Assembly: GCA_049680295.1 (NCBI GenBank)
Contig: JBAUHN010000102.1
Span: forward strand, 1 to 54,664
From: JBAUHN01 sp049680295
GTDB taxonomy: Bacteria > Pseudomonadota > Alphaproteobacteria > Rhodobacterales > Rhodobacteraceae
Length of the DNA: 54,664 nt
Direction of reading: 5' to 3'
Under the pieces are notes generated by a model, which saw nothing but the letters and a program-made list of their open reading frames with translations, did no database searches and had not been told where the DNA came from. A program made the position numbers and the translations under genes. Below are positions 8,188 to 15,176 of this stretch, piece after piece; the stretch's first letter is position 1, and each line of letters starts with the position of its first letter.

Positions 8188-8201
8188 ATTCCTATAGGAA
8201 T
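8188..8201. promoter_or_regulatory. 14-bp perfect palindrome in the sdhC promoter region
   Basis: ATTCCTATAGGAAT is a perfect palindrome 28 bp upstream of the sdhC start. Read on the minus strand, its centre (CTATAG) could be part of a -10 element, with TAGACG 18 bp further upstream as a weak -35. A protein bound here would block RNA polymerase. The palindrome is seen; the promoter and operator roles are inferred. Confidence 0.4.
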
Positions 8202-8284
8202 TTTACGCGGTGTCACGTCTATGTGGCGTGTTAGTTGATGAAAATTTGCACTGATTGCGCAAACATCGGCAATCTGGACAAGCT

Positions 8285-8315
8285 TGTGATCACAGTAGAA
8301 AATTATGTGATCACG
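8285..8315. promoter_or_regulatory. Tandem TGTGATCACA palindromes upstream of sdhC
   Basis: TGTGATCACA (8285-8294) and TGTGATCACG (8306-8315) are separated by 11 bp, centre to centre 21 bp, or two helical turns. They lie about 125-155 bp upstream of the sdhC start. The distal copy overlaps the stop codon of the DUF1194 gene. The same pair, with identical spacing and an AT-rich spacer sharing ATTTT when read in the direction of transcription, occurs upstream of sucC at 13775-13805. This is probably a binding site for two cooperating dimers of one regulator. Confidence 0.75.
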
Positions 8316-8991
8316 GCGCGGCAACCGGACGCAACCCGCTGAGTTGTTTGGTCGTCTCGCGTTGAAGTTTGCGACGGATTTGTGCCGGATAGTCCTGAAA
8401 GCCATTGGCTGTGACCACAAATGCACCTTCGCCGGTGATCAGGTTCTCGAAAAACCACGCGGTCAGATCCTCATCGTCGGTTTCGATTGCCAACGCGTTC
8501 ACAATGATCCCATCGCGTCGCAGATCCGCGTGGCGTTTGTGGGGTTCTACCCCTTCGTTTGAAACACCGTCACCCGACACATCTACCACCTTGCGCCGGC
8601 ATTGGGGCACGTCGGAAAACGCCGCCTGAGACACCATCAATGCCTCGCCAATGGCTGTCGAATAGTTGCGCCATTCGCGCGGGTTACCTGCGATCTGGTC
8701 AGCCAGACGGGCCACATCGACGTCCGTGTTAATGGCCGTCCAGGGAATGGTCTGTTTCTGGCGCGATGCGCCGGTCCATTGGATCAATGTCACTTGGGCG
8801 TTTTGCTCAATCAGCGCGTCGGTGACGATTCCATCGCGCAATGCGGCCGCCAATCCCTGCATCTGCACCGCGTATTCCTCGGCATCCACCGAGCCTGAGA
8901 CATCCACCGCCAAAACCAGCGCCAGATCACAGGCGCGTGGGGCAGTGGCAAAAACCGCTAAAAGAGATAAAAGAGCCGCCCTAAAAAACAT
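8311..8991 (-). CDS. DUF1194 protein with VWA-like domain, exported
   Basis: A 226-aa protein with an N-terminal signal peptide (cleavage around residue 20) followed by a von Willebrand A-like domain. The MIDAS motif DVSGS (30-34) is intact. The downstream VDVSGDGVSNEGV segment and the IVNALAIE strand are typical of DUF1194. It is predicted periplasmic and metal-dependent in ligand binding; the partner is unknown. The stop codon overlaps the distal member of the palindrome pair upstream of sdhC. It is transcribed towards sdhC but is 150 bp away, so it is probably a separate unit. It has a weak ribosome-binding site. Confidence 0.8.
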   Translation of the reverse strand: MFFRAALLSLLAVFATAPRACDLALVLAVDVSGSVDAEEYAVQMQGLAAALRDGIVTDALIEQNAQVTLIQWTGASRQKQTIPWTAINTDVDVARLADQIAGNPREWRNYSTAIGEALMVSQAAFSDVPQCRRKVVDVSGDGVSNEGVEPHKRHADLRRDGIIVNALAIETDDEDLTAWFFENLITGEGAFVVTANGFQDYPAQIRRKLQRETTKQLSGLRPVAAP

Positions 8992-9087
8992 ATCTTAGTG
9001 TAGCGCTGCCTGCCTCGATTGCATCCAACGTTTCCGCGAGGAGGCGTATTCGGGCAATAACCCTGTTTTGCCGCCGCGCAAACCAAA

Positions 9088-10119
9088 CTACATCGGCATC
9101 AGCGCCCAGTAGTCCATATCCAAAAGCACATTCGGGTCATAACGCCCGTCTGCGTCTTTTAGTGTAAACGGTGCCCCGCCTTTGGTCGCAACCAGTCGAA
9201 GGCGCAATGCGCCCACACCGGGCGCGTCCGTTTCGGCTTTGTCCAACACCTCGGACCATGCACGCACCGTGTCACCGGCCAAACAGGGGTTGGCATGTGC
9301 GCCACCATTCAGCCCGACAATCATCTGCGCGTTAGCCAGACCATTAAACGACAACGCGCGGGCCATGGAAATAACGTGACCGCCATAAATCAATCGGGTG
9401 CCATCGGGCCGGGCGGATATGTCGAAGTGCACTTTGGCGGTGTTTTGCCATAGCCGCGTTGCCATCATATGCTCGGCCTCTTCGATGGTCACGCCGTCGA
9501 CATGGTCAATTTTTTCGCCAATTGCATAGTCGCCCCAACGGTGCGACTCGCCCGCCAATGCATAGTTGTAGTTCTCGAAATTCAGCCCGCTTGGTATCAC
9601 CAATTGGTCTGGCGTCAGTACGGCAGGCAAATCAGGGACATGCGGCGCGGGCGCAGGCGCATCCAGGTTATTTTTGCGCACCATCACCCAGCGGACATAC
9701 TCTAACACCGGCTCATCATGCTGGTTATAGCCGGTGGTGCGAACGTAGACGATACCGGTTTTGCCGTTGGAGTTTTGTTTCAAGCCAATGACTTCTGACT
9801 GACTGCGCAGCGTATCGCCCGGCCAGATCGGCAGCAACCAGCGTCCTTGCGCATAGCCCAGATTGGCCACCGCATTCAGCGACACATCCGGTACGGTTTT
9901 GCCAAAAACCACGTGAAAGGCGATCAGGTCATCCAGAGGGCTGAAAGGCAGACCGCAGCTTTGGGCAAACTGGTCGGAAGAATAAAGCGCGTGTCGCGCC
10001 GGATAAAGCATGTGGTAGAGCGCGCGTTCGCCCATTTTGACCGTACGCGGGACGGCGTGGTCAATTACGTCGCCAAGGGAATAATCCTCAAAAAACCGGC
10101 CTGCGTTGGTCTTTAGCAT
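9088..10119 (-). CDS. mch: Mesaconyl-CoA hydratase (beta-methylmalyl-CoA dehydratase)
   Basis: A 343-aa double hot-dog (MaoC-like) protein. The N-terminal FFEDYSLGDVIDHAVPRTV and the second-half WGDYAIGEKIDHVDGVTIEEAEHM are the two MaoC-type half starts; HVISMARALSFNGL lies in the C-terminal half. Length and sequence pattern match mesaconyl-CoA hydratase of Rhodobacter, which converts mesaconyl-CoA to beta-methylmalyl-CoA in the ethylmalonyl-CoA pathway. The ATG at 10119 overlaps the stop of the upstream DUF1737 gene (TGATG); a GTG directly before is an alternative start. It is the last gene of a minus-strand cluster mcl2-nnrU-DUF1737-mch. Genes for this enzyme and Mcl2 are also clustered in Rhodobacter sphaeroides. 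Confidence 0.92.
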   Translation of the reverse strand: MLKTNAGRFFEDYSLGDVIDHAVPRTVKMGERALYHMLYPARHALYSSDQFAQSCGLPFSPLDDLIAFHVVFGKTVPDVSLNAVANLGYAQGRWLLPIWPGDTLRSQSEVIGLKQNSNGKTGIVYVRTTGYNQHDEPVLEYVRWVMVRKNNLDAPAPAPHVPDLPAVLTPDQLVIPSGLNFENYNYALAGESHRWGDYAIGEKIDHVDGVTIEEAEHMMATRLWQNTAKVHFDISARPDGTRLIYGGHVISMARALSFNGLANAQMIVGLNGGAHANPCLAGDTVRAWSEVLDKAETDAPGVGALRLRLVATKGGAPFTLKDADGRYDPNVLLDMDYWALMPM

Positions 10120-10322
10120 CACTGTTGTCCTAGCTTTAAGTCGGGCGAATAGTCGCCTTTGGCGTCTTTGGTCACCGCCTGCCCACAGCGCATGATCCCT
10201 GCCTTGGGATCATAGGTCTGCGTCGGCGAGCCATAAAGCGCCCAACCTTTGTTCAGTGCTTCGGTCACCTTGTGACAGAACGCCGATGTGTCGTCTTCGG
10301 ACAGGAAACGATATAATTTCAA
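10119..10322 (-). CDS. DUF1737 small protein
   Basis: A 67-aa protein that fits DUF1737: it opens KLYRFLSEDDTSAFCHKV, followed by ALNKGWALYGSPT and MRCGQAVTK. The start is taken as TTG at 10322, with CGGAG about 10 nt upstream, because family members begin M-K-L-Y-R-F. An open frame continues upstream but overlaps nnrU and has no family similarity. The stop overlaps the mch start, so the two are translationally coupled. Function unknown; context suggests an accessory role for mch or the CoA intermediates. Confidence 0.75.
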   Translation of the reverse strand: MKLYRFLSEDDTSAFCHKVTEALNKGWALYGSPTQTYDPKAGIMRCGQAVTKDAKGDYSPDLKLGQQ

Positions 10323-10339
10323 TGGCCTACGCTCCGGCT

Positions 10340-10897
10340 TTAGCTGGGGAAAGGCCAGCGGTTCAACATCACATGGATTGCGGTGACTGCGGCAAACATG
10401 ACCAAGGTGATCACCAAGAGGCGCATCTTGGCCGGAAATTCCGCAGTGGGCGGGGCTGTCCAGGCTGGCTCGGACCGGTTGATCAGAATGACCGACCCGA
10501 CTGCCCATGCCAGCAAACCGCCAAAAAGCACGATCGCGGCCAATTCACCATTGACCAGCAAATGCGCCACCGCCCAGATTTTTACTGCCGTCAGCATCGG
10601 GTGGCGGATTTTATTGGCAGGCCAGACCTTGGCGCCTTTGGCCGCACTTGATCCAAACACCCAAAGCGCCAAAAGCATCAGCGCGTTGTTGATGTGCATC
10701 ATAAAGGCGGGTGGGTTCCAGATAACGGCAGAGCTTTGCGGATCATAGCCCATCACCATCATCACCACAGACAGCACTATCGCAATTGCAACAGGTCCGC
10801 GCCCTTTGTCGCCCATGGCCGCGCGGCGCGCGGGCATCAGGCGTTTGAAATAATGTGCGCCGGTCCAAAGTAGTAGTCCCAGAATCAATAGTGTCAT
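10340..10897 (-). CDS. NnrU family integral membrane protein
   Basis: A 185-aa protein with about five to six transmembrane helices. MTLLILGLLLWTGAHYFKR, WNPPAFMMHINNALMLLALWVFG and the KIRHPMLTAVKIWAVAHLLVNG block are the NnrU family signature (same fold family as isoprenylcysteine methyltransferase-like membrane proteins). NnrU is named from denitrification clusters, but no nitrite or nitric oxide reductase genes are seen here. It sits 6 nt after mcl2 and 17 nt before the DUF1737 gene in the ethylmalonyl-CoA cluster. Its biochemical role is not established. Confidence 0.88.
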   Translation of the reverse strand: MTLLILGLLLWTGAHYFKRLMPARRAAMGDKGRGPVAIAIVLSVVMMVMGYDPQSSAVIWNPPAFMMHINNALMLLALWVFGSSAAKGAKVWPANKIRHPMLTAVKIWAVAHLLVNGELAAIVLFGGLLAWAVGSVILINRSEPAWTAPPTAEFPAKMRLLVITLVMFAAVTAIHVMLNRWPFPS

Positions 10898-10903
10898 ATT
10901 GCG

Positions 10904-11761
10904 TTACTCCGCGTTCAGGGCTGCAATTGCATCTACCTTTGACAGAGTTTCAAGTGCCGTGGCAACGTGCAGGTTTTCCACAATGCGCCCATCAACGACC
11001 GCGACCCCCTGACCGGCGGCTTGTGCCTCTTCATAGGCGGCAATCTGGCGGCGCGCAGTCTCGATGTCTTCGTCTGATGGGGAAAACGCCAAATTGGCAA
11101 TCTCGATTTGTGCCGGGTGGATCAGTGTTTTGCCGTCAAAACCCATGTCGCGGCCTTGTTCGCATTCCGCGCGCAACCCGTCGTCATCCTTGAACGCGTT
11201 GTAAACGCCATCCACAATGGCGCAACCTTCGGCTTTGGCGGCCAGCAGGCACAGTCCAAGGCCTGTCAGCAACGGTGCGCGATCAGGCACGAACCGTGTT
11301 TGCATATCTTTGGCCAAGTCATTTGTCCCCATCACCATGCCCTGAAGCCCTGAATGAGCGGCGATTGCAGCCGCGTTCAATATGCCCTTTGGCGATTCCA
11401 TCATCGCCCAAAGCGGTAAATCACCTGTCAGCGCCGCCAAAGTGTCCAGATCGGCAGGGTCGCCGACCTTTGGTAACAAGACTGCATCCGCATCCATCTT
11501 GGCAACTGCTGCGGCGTCCTCCCTGCCCCATGACGTGTCCAACCCATTGATCCGCACAATTTTCAATCGCGTGCCATAGCCGCCCGCTTGCAAGGCTTGC
11601 GCCAATGTGGCGCGCGCTGCGGGTTTTTCGTCAGGCGCTACCGCGTCCTCAAGGTCAAAGATGATCGCATCCACCGGCAACCCGCGTGCTTTTTCGAGCG
11701 CCCGCGGTCTTGAGCCGGGAATGTAAAGCACGGATCGCAGAGGACGGGGACTGAATGACAT
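10904..11761 (-). CDS. mcl2: (3S)-Malyl-CoA thioesterase, CitE-like
   Basis: A 285-aa member of the CitE/HpcH-like aldolase family. Motifs: RSVLYIPGSRP (9-19), FDLEDAVAP (35-43), Arg70 in VRINGLD, Glu122 in MMESPKG and Asp148 in GTNDLAKD; the two acids are the expected Mg ligands. Length and sequence suggest Mcl2, which hydrolyses (3S)-malyl-CoA to malate in Rhodobacter, rather than the longer Mcl1 lyase (about 318 aa). A citramalyl-CoA or malyl-CoA lyase activity cannot be excluded. The ATG at 11761 has CGGAG 9 nt upstream. It heads the mcl2-nnrU-DUF1737-mch cluster. Confidence 0.82.
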   Translation of the reverse strand: MSFSPRPLRSVLYIPGSRPRALEKARGLPVDAIIFDLEDAVAPDEKPAARATLAQALQAGGYGTRLKIVRINGLDTSWGREDAAAVAKMDADAVLLPKVGDPADLDTLAALTGDLPLWAMMESPKGILNAAAIAAHSGLQGMVMGTNDLAKDMQTRFVPDRAPLLTGLGLCLLAAKAEGCAIVDGVYNAFKDDDGLRAECEQGRDMGFDGKTLIHPAQIEIANLAFSPSDEDIETARRQIAAYEEAQAAGQGVAVVDGRIVENLHVATALETLSKVDAIAALNAE

Positions 11762-12102
11762 GGTAAAGCTCCGGACATAATGTTGCGCGCAAAGGTGCAT
11801 TTTTTTGCAATTTGTTCAAGGGCGATTTTGCCGCACTGCAGCAAATCCGGCGTTTGGCATATCTCCGATCAGGAAAATGCACGCAGGATTAACCATTATT
11901 TCAGAGGTTATGGAGGAGGCTGATGAGGTCAGGCAACACCCGTCGGGTCACATTTGTGAAAGCCAATCTTCTGACAACCGGCCCGCCAGTATCTGAATTT
12001 AGCCGGGTCAACGGCGTCGCTTGAAACAGATTTGAACCAAGGGCGGCTTTGCCATCGACCTTCGGCAAACAGGCACGCACTTTGACATGAGGCAGTTTGA
12101 TT
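11762..12102. other. Divergent intergenic region between mcl2 and a small exported-protein gene
   Basis: 341 bp with no convincing gene on either strand. It must contain the promoter of the minus-strand mcl2 cluster and that of the plus-strand gene at 12103. Short open frames here lack ribosome-binding sites and family similarity. I see no strong hairpin or repeat. Confidence 0.6.
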
Positions 12103-12435
12103 ATGACACGTTACTCGAAAATTCTTCATCTTGGCGCATTAACAGCCGCAGCGGCCCTGTTATTGGCAAGTACAACCGATGTTTTGGCACAAAGCGCACG
12201 CAATTGCGCGGCCCGAGACGCCGTTTTAAAGCGGTTAGCGGAAGGATACGGCGAAACGCGCCAGTCCATCGGGGTTGGCAACAATAACTCGGTTGTTGAG
12301 GTTTTCGCCTCAGTCGATACCGGAACATGGACCATCACTGTAACCCTGCCTAATGGCATGACCTGCCTTGTTGCATCCGGAAAATCGTTTGAGACATTGG
12401 CCGAAGCCTTGCCTGTCAAAGGCAATGACGCCTGA
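12103..12435 (+). CDS. Small exported protein, conserved in Rhodobacterales
   Basis: A 110-aa protein with a clear signal peptide (basic MTRYSK, a hydrophobic Ala/Leu stretch, cleavage after VLA or LAQ near residue 30). The mature part contains NCAARDAVLKRLAEGYGETR, a central GTWTITVTLPNGMTC and two cysteines likely to form a disulfide. I recognise the pattern as a recurrent alphaproteobacterial periplasmic small protein without known function. The ATG at 12103 is preceded by GAGG. It lies 220 bp before mdh on the same strand. Confidence 0.72.
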   Translation: MTRYSKILHLGALTAAAALLLASTTDVLAQSARNCAARDAVLKRLAEGYGETRQSIGVGNNNSVVEVFASVDTGTWTITVTLPNGMTCLVASGKSFETLAEALPVKGNDA

Positions 12436-12438
12436 GTA

Positions 12439-12466
12439 TTGACACTGAAGACCGCTCAAGTATTCA
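12439..12466 (+). promoter_or_regulatory. Possible sigma-70 promoter upstream of mdh
   Basis: TTGACA (12439-12444), 16 bp, then TATTCA (12461-12466). The -35 is perfect; the -10 is poor. It starts 3 nt after the stop of the preceding gene and would give a leader of about 185 nt for mdh. The 220-bp gap otherwise holds no gene. Low certainty. Confidence 0.3.
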
Positions 12467-12655
12467 AAAAGCGTGGGGAACAGACCATGTATCTGCTTTG
12501 CGTCTCTTGGCGACTATTGGGATTTCTCCGTTTTATCTGTCTGGCCATTGGCGGATTTTGCGACCCTTTGTGATGTGACACCAAGGAAACTTGCACAGCG
12601 ACCCGTGATTGGATAGCACAAGCGCAACTTCAACCCACTCCCGGAGAGAACAAAA

Positions 12656-13618
12656 ATGGCTAGACCCAAAATCGCGCTGATTGGCGCAGGTCAGATCGGC
12701 GGCACCCTTGCCCATCTTGCAGCGATCAAAGAACTTGGCGACGTCGTGCTATTCGATATTGCCGAAGGCATTCCAGAAGGCAAAGCGCTTGATATTGCCG
12801 AAAGCGGACCCGCCGCCAAATTCGACGCCAGAATGTCAGGCACCCAGTCATATGCTGACATTGCCGGCGCCGACGTCTGCATTGTTACAGCCGGTGTCGC
12901 CCGCAAACCAGGGATGAGCCGCGATGACCTGCTGGGCATCAACCTGAAAGTCATGAAATCAGTTGGCGAAGGTATTGCCGCCCACGCGCCAAACGCCTTT
13001 GTAATCTGCATCACCAACCCTCTTGATGCGATGGTTTGGGCGCTGCGCGAATTTTCCGGTCTGCCGCATGAAAAAGTCTGCGGCATGGCGGGTGTCCTTG
13101 ATTCCGCGCGTTTCCGTCATTTCCTTGCCGATGAATTCAATGTGTCGATGCGCGATGTTTCGGCCTTTGTGCTGGGTGGGCATGGCGACACAATGGTACC
13201 GCTGGTCCGCTATTCGACCGTCGCAGGCATTCCTTTGCCGGATCTGGTGAAAATGGGTTGGACAAGCCAGGAAAAACTGGACGCAATCGTTCAGCGCACC
13301 CGTGATGGCGGCGCCGAAATCGTGGGCCTTTTGAAAACCGGGTCCGCGTTTTATGCGCCTGCAACTTCGGCCATCGAAATGGCCGAATCCTACCTGAAAG
13401 ACCAAAAACGCGTATTGCCCTGTGCGGCCTACGTTGATGGCGCTTACGGGTTGAACGGTTTTTACGTTGGTGTCCCGACCGTTATTGGGGCTGGTGGCAT
13501 TGAAAAAGTCGTCGAGATCAAAATGAACAAAGACGAACAGTCCATGTTCGACAATTCGGTCAACGCCGTCAAAGGCTTGGTCGAGGCGTGCAAAGGTATC
13601 GACAGCAGCTTGTCCTAA
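12656..13618 (+). CDS. mdh: Malate dehydrogenase (NAD), LDH-like type
   Basis: A 320-aa enzyme that interconverts malate and oxaloacetate in the TCA cycle. Motifs: NAD-binding GAGQIGG (10-16), acidic Asp34 favouring NAD over NADP, substrate arginines Arg83 and Arg89 in RKPGMSRDDLL, Arg152 with Asp149, and the proton-relay His176 in GGHGDTMVPL. Length and sequence are of the LDH-like MDH type common in alphaproteobacteria, not the E. coli type. CGGAGAG precedes the ATG. A strong terminator follows, so mdh is separated from sucC by a transcription stop and a new promoter. Confidence 0.97.
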   Translation: MARPKIALIGAGQIGGTLAHLAAIKELGDVVLFDIAEGIPEGKALDIAESGPAAKFDARMSGTQSYADIAGADVCIVTAGVARKPGMSRDDLLGINLKVMKSVGEGIAAHAPNAFVICITNPLDAMVWALREFSGLPHEKVCGMAGVLDSARFRHFLADEFNVSMRDVSAFVLGGHGDTMVPLVRYSTVAGIPLPDLVKMGWTSQEKLDAIVQRTRDGGAEIVGLLKTGSAFYAPATSAIEMAESYLKDQKRVLPCAAYVDGAYGLNGFYVGVPTVIGAGGIEKVVEIKMNKDEQSMFDNSVNAVKGLVEACKGIDSSLS

Positions 13619-13642
13619 ACGGCGGCTCTTACACAACCAATG

Positions 13643-13675
13643 AAAGGCGCGTCACTTTGTGGCGCGCCTTTTTTT
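13643..13675 (+). terminator. Rho-independent terminator after mdh
   Basis: AAAGGCGCG (13643-13651) pairs with CGCGCCTTT (13663-13671) across an 11-nt loop, followed by a T run to 13675. A perfect 9-bp GC-rich stem plus T tract is a textbook intrinsic terminator, 25 bp after the mdh stop. Confidence 0.9.
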
Positions 13676-13774
13676 GTGAAATATTGTGCGTACCGCACCC
13701 GCCGGACGCAGAACACTCACTCAAAACAGCGCGAATTTGATTTAGTTGGTACGATTCGGTGGTTTTCTGGGTTT

Positions 13775-13805
13775 TGTGATCACACATTTTTACCGTGTGA
13801 TCACA
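13775..13805. promoter_or_regulatory. Tandem TGTGATCACA palindromes upstream of sucC
   Basis: Two identical perfect 10-bp palindromes TGTGATCACA at 13775-13784 and 13796-13805, separated by 11 bp (CATTTTTACCG), centres 21 bp apart. They lie 114-144 bp upstream of the sucC ATG and about 50-80 bp upstream of the predicted -35. The same arrangement occurs upstream of sdhC (8285-8315). The position suggests an activator, or a repressor acting from a distance. The site sequence resembles CRP half-sites with no spacer, but a CRP site has a 6-bp spacer. Confidence 0.8.
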
Positions 13806-13851
13806 AAAATAGAATTATTCGCAACAATAAGCGCTAACAACCGGAAACCGC

Positions 13852-13881
13852 TTACCAAGCGTTAAGAAGAAGTCCTATAAC
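13852..13881 (+). promoter_or_regulatory. Predicted sigma-70 promoter of the suc operon
   Basis: TTACCA (13852-13857), an 18-bp spacer, and TATAAC (13876-13881), which is a good -10. Transcription would start near 13888, about 30 nt before sucC. The tandem palindromes would then be centred near -87 and -108. Confidence 0.45.
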
Positions 13882-13889
13882 CCGGGTTA
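13878..13889. promoter_or_regulatory. 12-bp palindrome over the suc -10 / start site
   Basis: TAACCCGGGTTA is a perfect 12-bp palindrome that overlaps the predicted -10 and transcription start of the suc promoter. Its position fits a repressor operator. Its sequence is unrelated to the palindrome at the same place in the sdhC promoter. Confidence 0.35.
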
Positions 13890-13918
13890 AACCGAACCAA
13901 ACAGAACGGATCCTTTTC

Positions 13919-15112
13919 ATGAACATTCACGAATATCAGGCAAAAGCACTGTTGCGCAGCTACGGTGCTCCGGTTTCCGATGGCCGCGTGGTGCTAAAGG
14001 CAGAAGACGCCAAAACCGCCGCAGGTGAAATGGATGGGCCGCTTTGGGTGGTCAAGGCACAAATCCACGCCGGTGGACGTGGCAAAGGCAGCTTTAAAGA
14101 GGCCGACGCCGGAGAAAAGGGCGGTGTACGCCTGACCAAATCGGTCGAGGAAGCATCGCAAGAAGCCAAGAAAATGCTGGGGCGCACGTTGGTGACCCAT
14201 CAAACCGGCCCCGCCGGCAAGCAGGTCAACCGGATCTACATTGAGGACGGGTCCGGCATTGAAACTGAACTTTACTTAGCGCTTCTGGTCGACCGTCAAA
14301 CCAGTCGGGTGTCATTTGTCTGTTCAACCGAGGGCGGTATGGACATCGAAGAAGTGGCAGCCAGCACGCCCGAAAAAATCCTGTCCTTTAGCGTTGATCC
14401 TGCTACCGGATACCAGGCGTTTCACGGGCGTCGCATCGCGTTTTCTCTGGGCCTTAGTGGCAAGCAAGTTAAGCAATGCGTCGGCCTGATGGCTTTGCTT
14501 TACAAAGCGTTCATTGAAAAAGACATGGAGATGCTTGAAATCAATCCTTTGATTGTGACCGATGGTGGCGATCTCAAAGTGCTTGATGCCAAGGTCAGCT
14601 TTGACGGGAACGCCGTCTACCGCCATGCGGATGTTGCCGAATTGCGCGACACCACCGAAGAGGATTCCAAAGAGCTGGAGGCGTCGAAATACGACCTGAA
14701 CTACATCGCTCTGGACGGTGAAATCGGCTGTATGGTGAACGGCGCCGGTCTGGCGATGGCGACCATGGACATCATCAAACTTTATGGTGCGGAACCGGCC
14801 AACTTTCTGGACGTAGGCGGTGGTGCGACCAAAGAAAAAGTCACCGAGGCGTTCAAGATTATCACCTCAGACCCGCAGGTTAAAGGTATTCTGGTCAACA
14901 TTTTTGGCGGCATCATGCGTTGCGACGTGATCGCCGAAGGCGTCGTGGCAGCCGTCAAAGAAGTCGGCTTGAAAGTACCGTTGGTTGTGCGTCTGGAAGG
15001 CACAAATGTGCAGCAAGGCAAAGATATTATCAACAATTCCGGCCTTGATGTTATTGCCGCTGAAGATCTGAAAGACGGGGCGCAAAAAATTGTGAAGGCG
15101 GTGAAGGGATAG
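13919..15112 (+). CDS. sucC: Succinyl-CoA synthetase (ADP-forming) beta subunit
   Basis: A 397-aa ATP-grasp protein that with SucD interconverts succinyl-CoA and succinate with substrate-level phosphorylation. The N-terminal MNIHEYQAKALLRSYG is the SucC signature. GGRGKGSFKEADAG carries the nucleotide-binding loop, EINPLIVT the Mg-binding strand, and the C-terminal NIFGGIMRCDVIAEG with GTNVQQGK the phosphohistidine-facing power helix. First gene of the suc operon. Unusually, sucC and sucD are not adjacent: a methyltransferase, a possible mini-ORF and a lipoprotein gene (1.7 kb) separate them. Confidence 0.97.
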   Translation: MNIHEYQAKALLRSYGAPVSDGRVVLKAEDAKTAAGEMDGPLWVVKAQIHAGGRGKGSFKEADAGEKGGVRLTKSVEEASQEAKKMLGRTLVTHQTGPAGKQVNRIYIEDGSGIETELYLALLVDRQTSRVSFVCSTEGGMDIEEVAASTPEKILSFSVDPATGYQAFHGRRIAFSLGLSGKQVKQCVGLMALLYKAFIEKDMEMLEINPLIVTDGGDLKVLDAKVSFDGNAVYRHADVAELRDTTEEDSKELEASKYDLNYIALDGEIGCMVNGAGLAMATMDIIKLYGAEPANFLDVGGGATKEKVTEAFKIITSDPQVKGILVNIFGGIMRCDVIAEGVVAAVKEVGLKVPLVVRLEGTNVQQGKDIINNSGLDVIAAEDLKDGAQKIVKAVKG

Positions 15113-15176
15113 GTCGAATGAACCGCCTTCGTCGAACCAGCCGATTGCCCACCTCCATTGCACCCGGAGGAAATTG

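Noticed and set aside
10406..10415. GGTGATCACC inside nnrU and TGTGATCACC at 41376-41385 inside the FAD-dehydrogenase gene
   Set aside because: Single copies in coding DNA without a partner at 21 bp. A GATC-centred 8-mer is expected by chance at this density.
12567..12580. TTTGTGATGTGACA upstream of mdh looks like the TCA palindrome
   Set aside because: Only the left half (TGTGAT) matches. There is no symmetric right half and no second copy 21 bp away.
13775..13805. CRP site as explanation for the tandem palindromes
   Set aside because: A CRP site needs TGTGA-N6-TCACA. Here the half-sites touch (TGTGA-TCACA), and the second copy 21 bp away fits a different dimer spacing.
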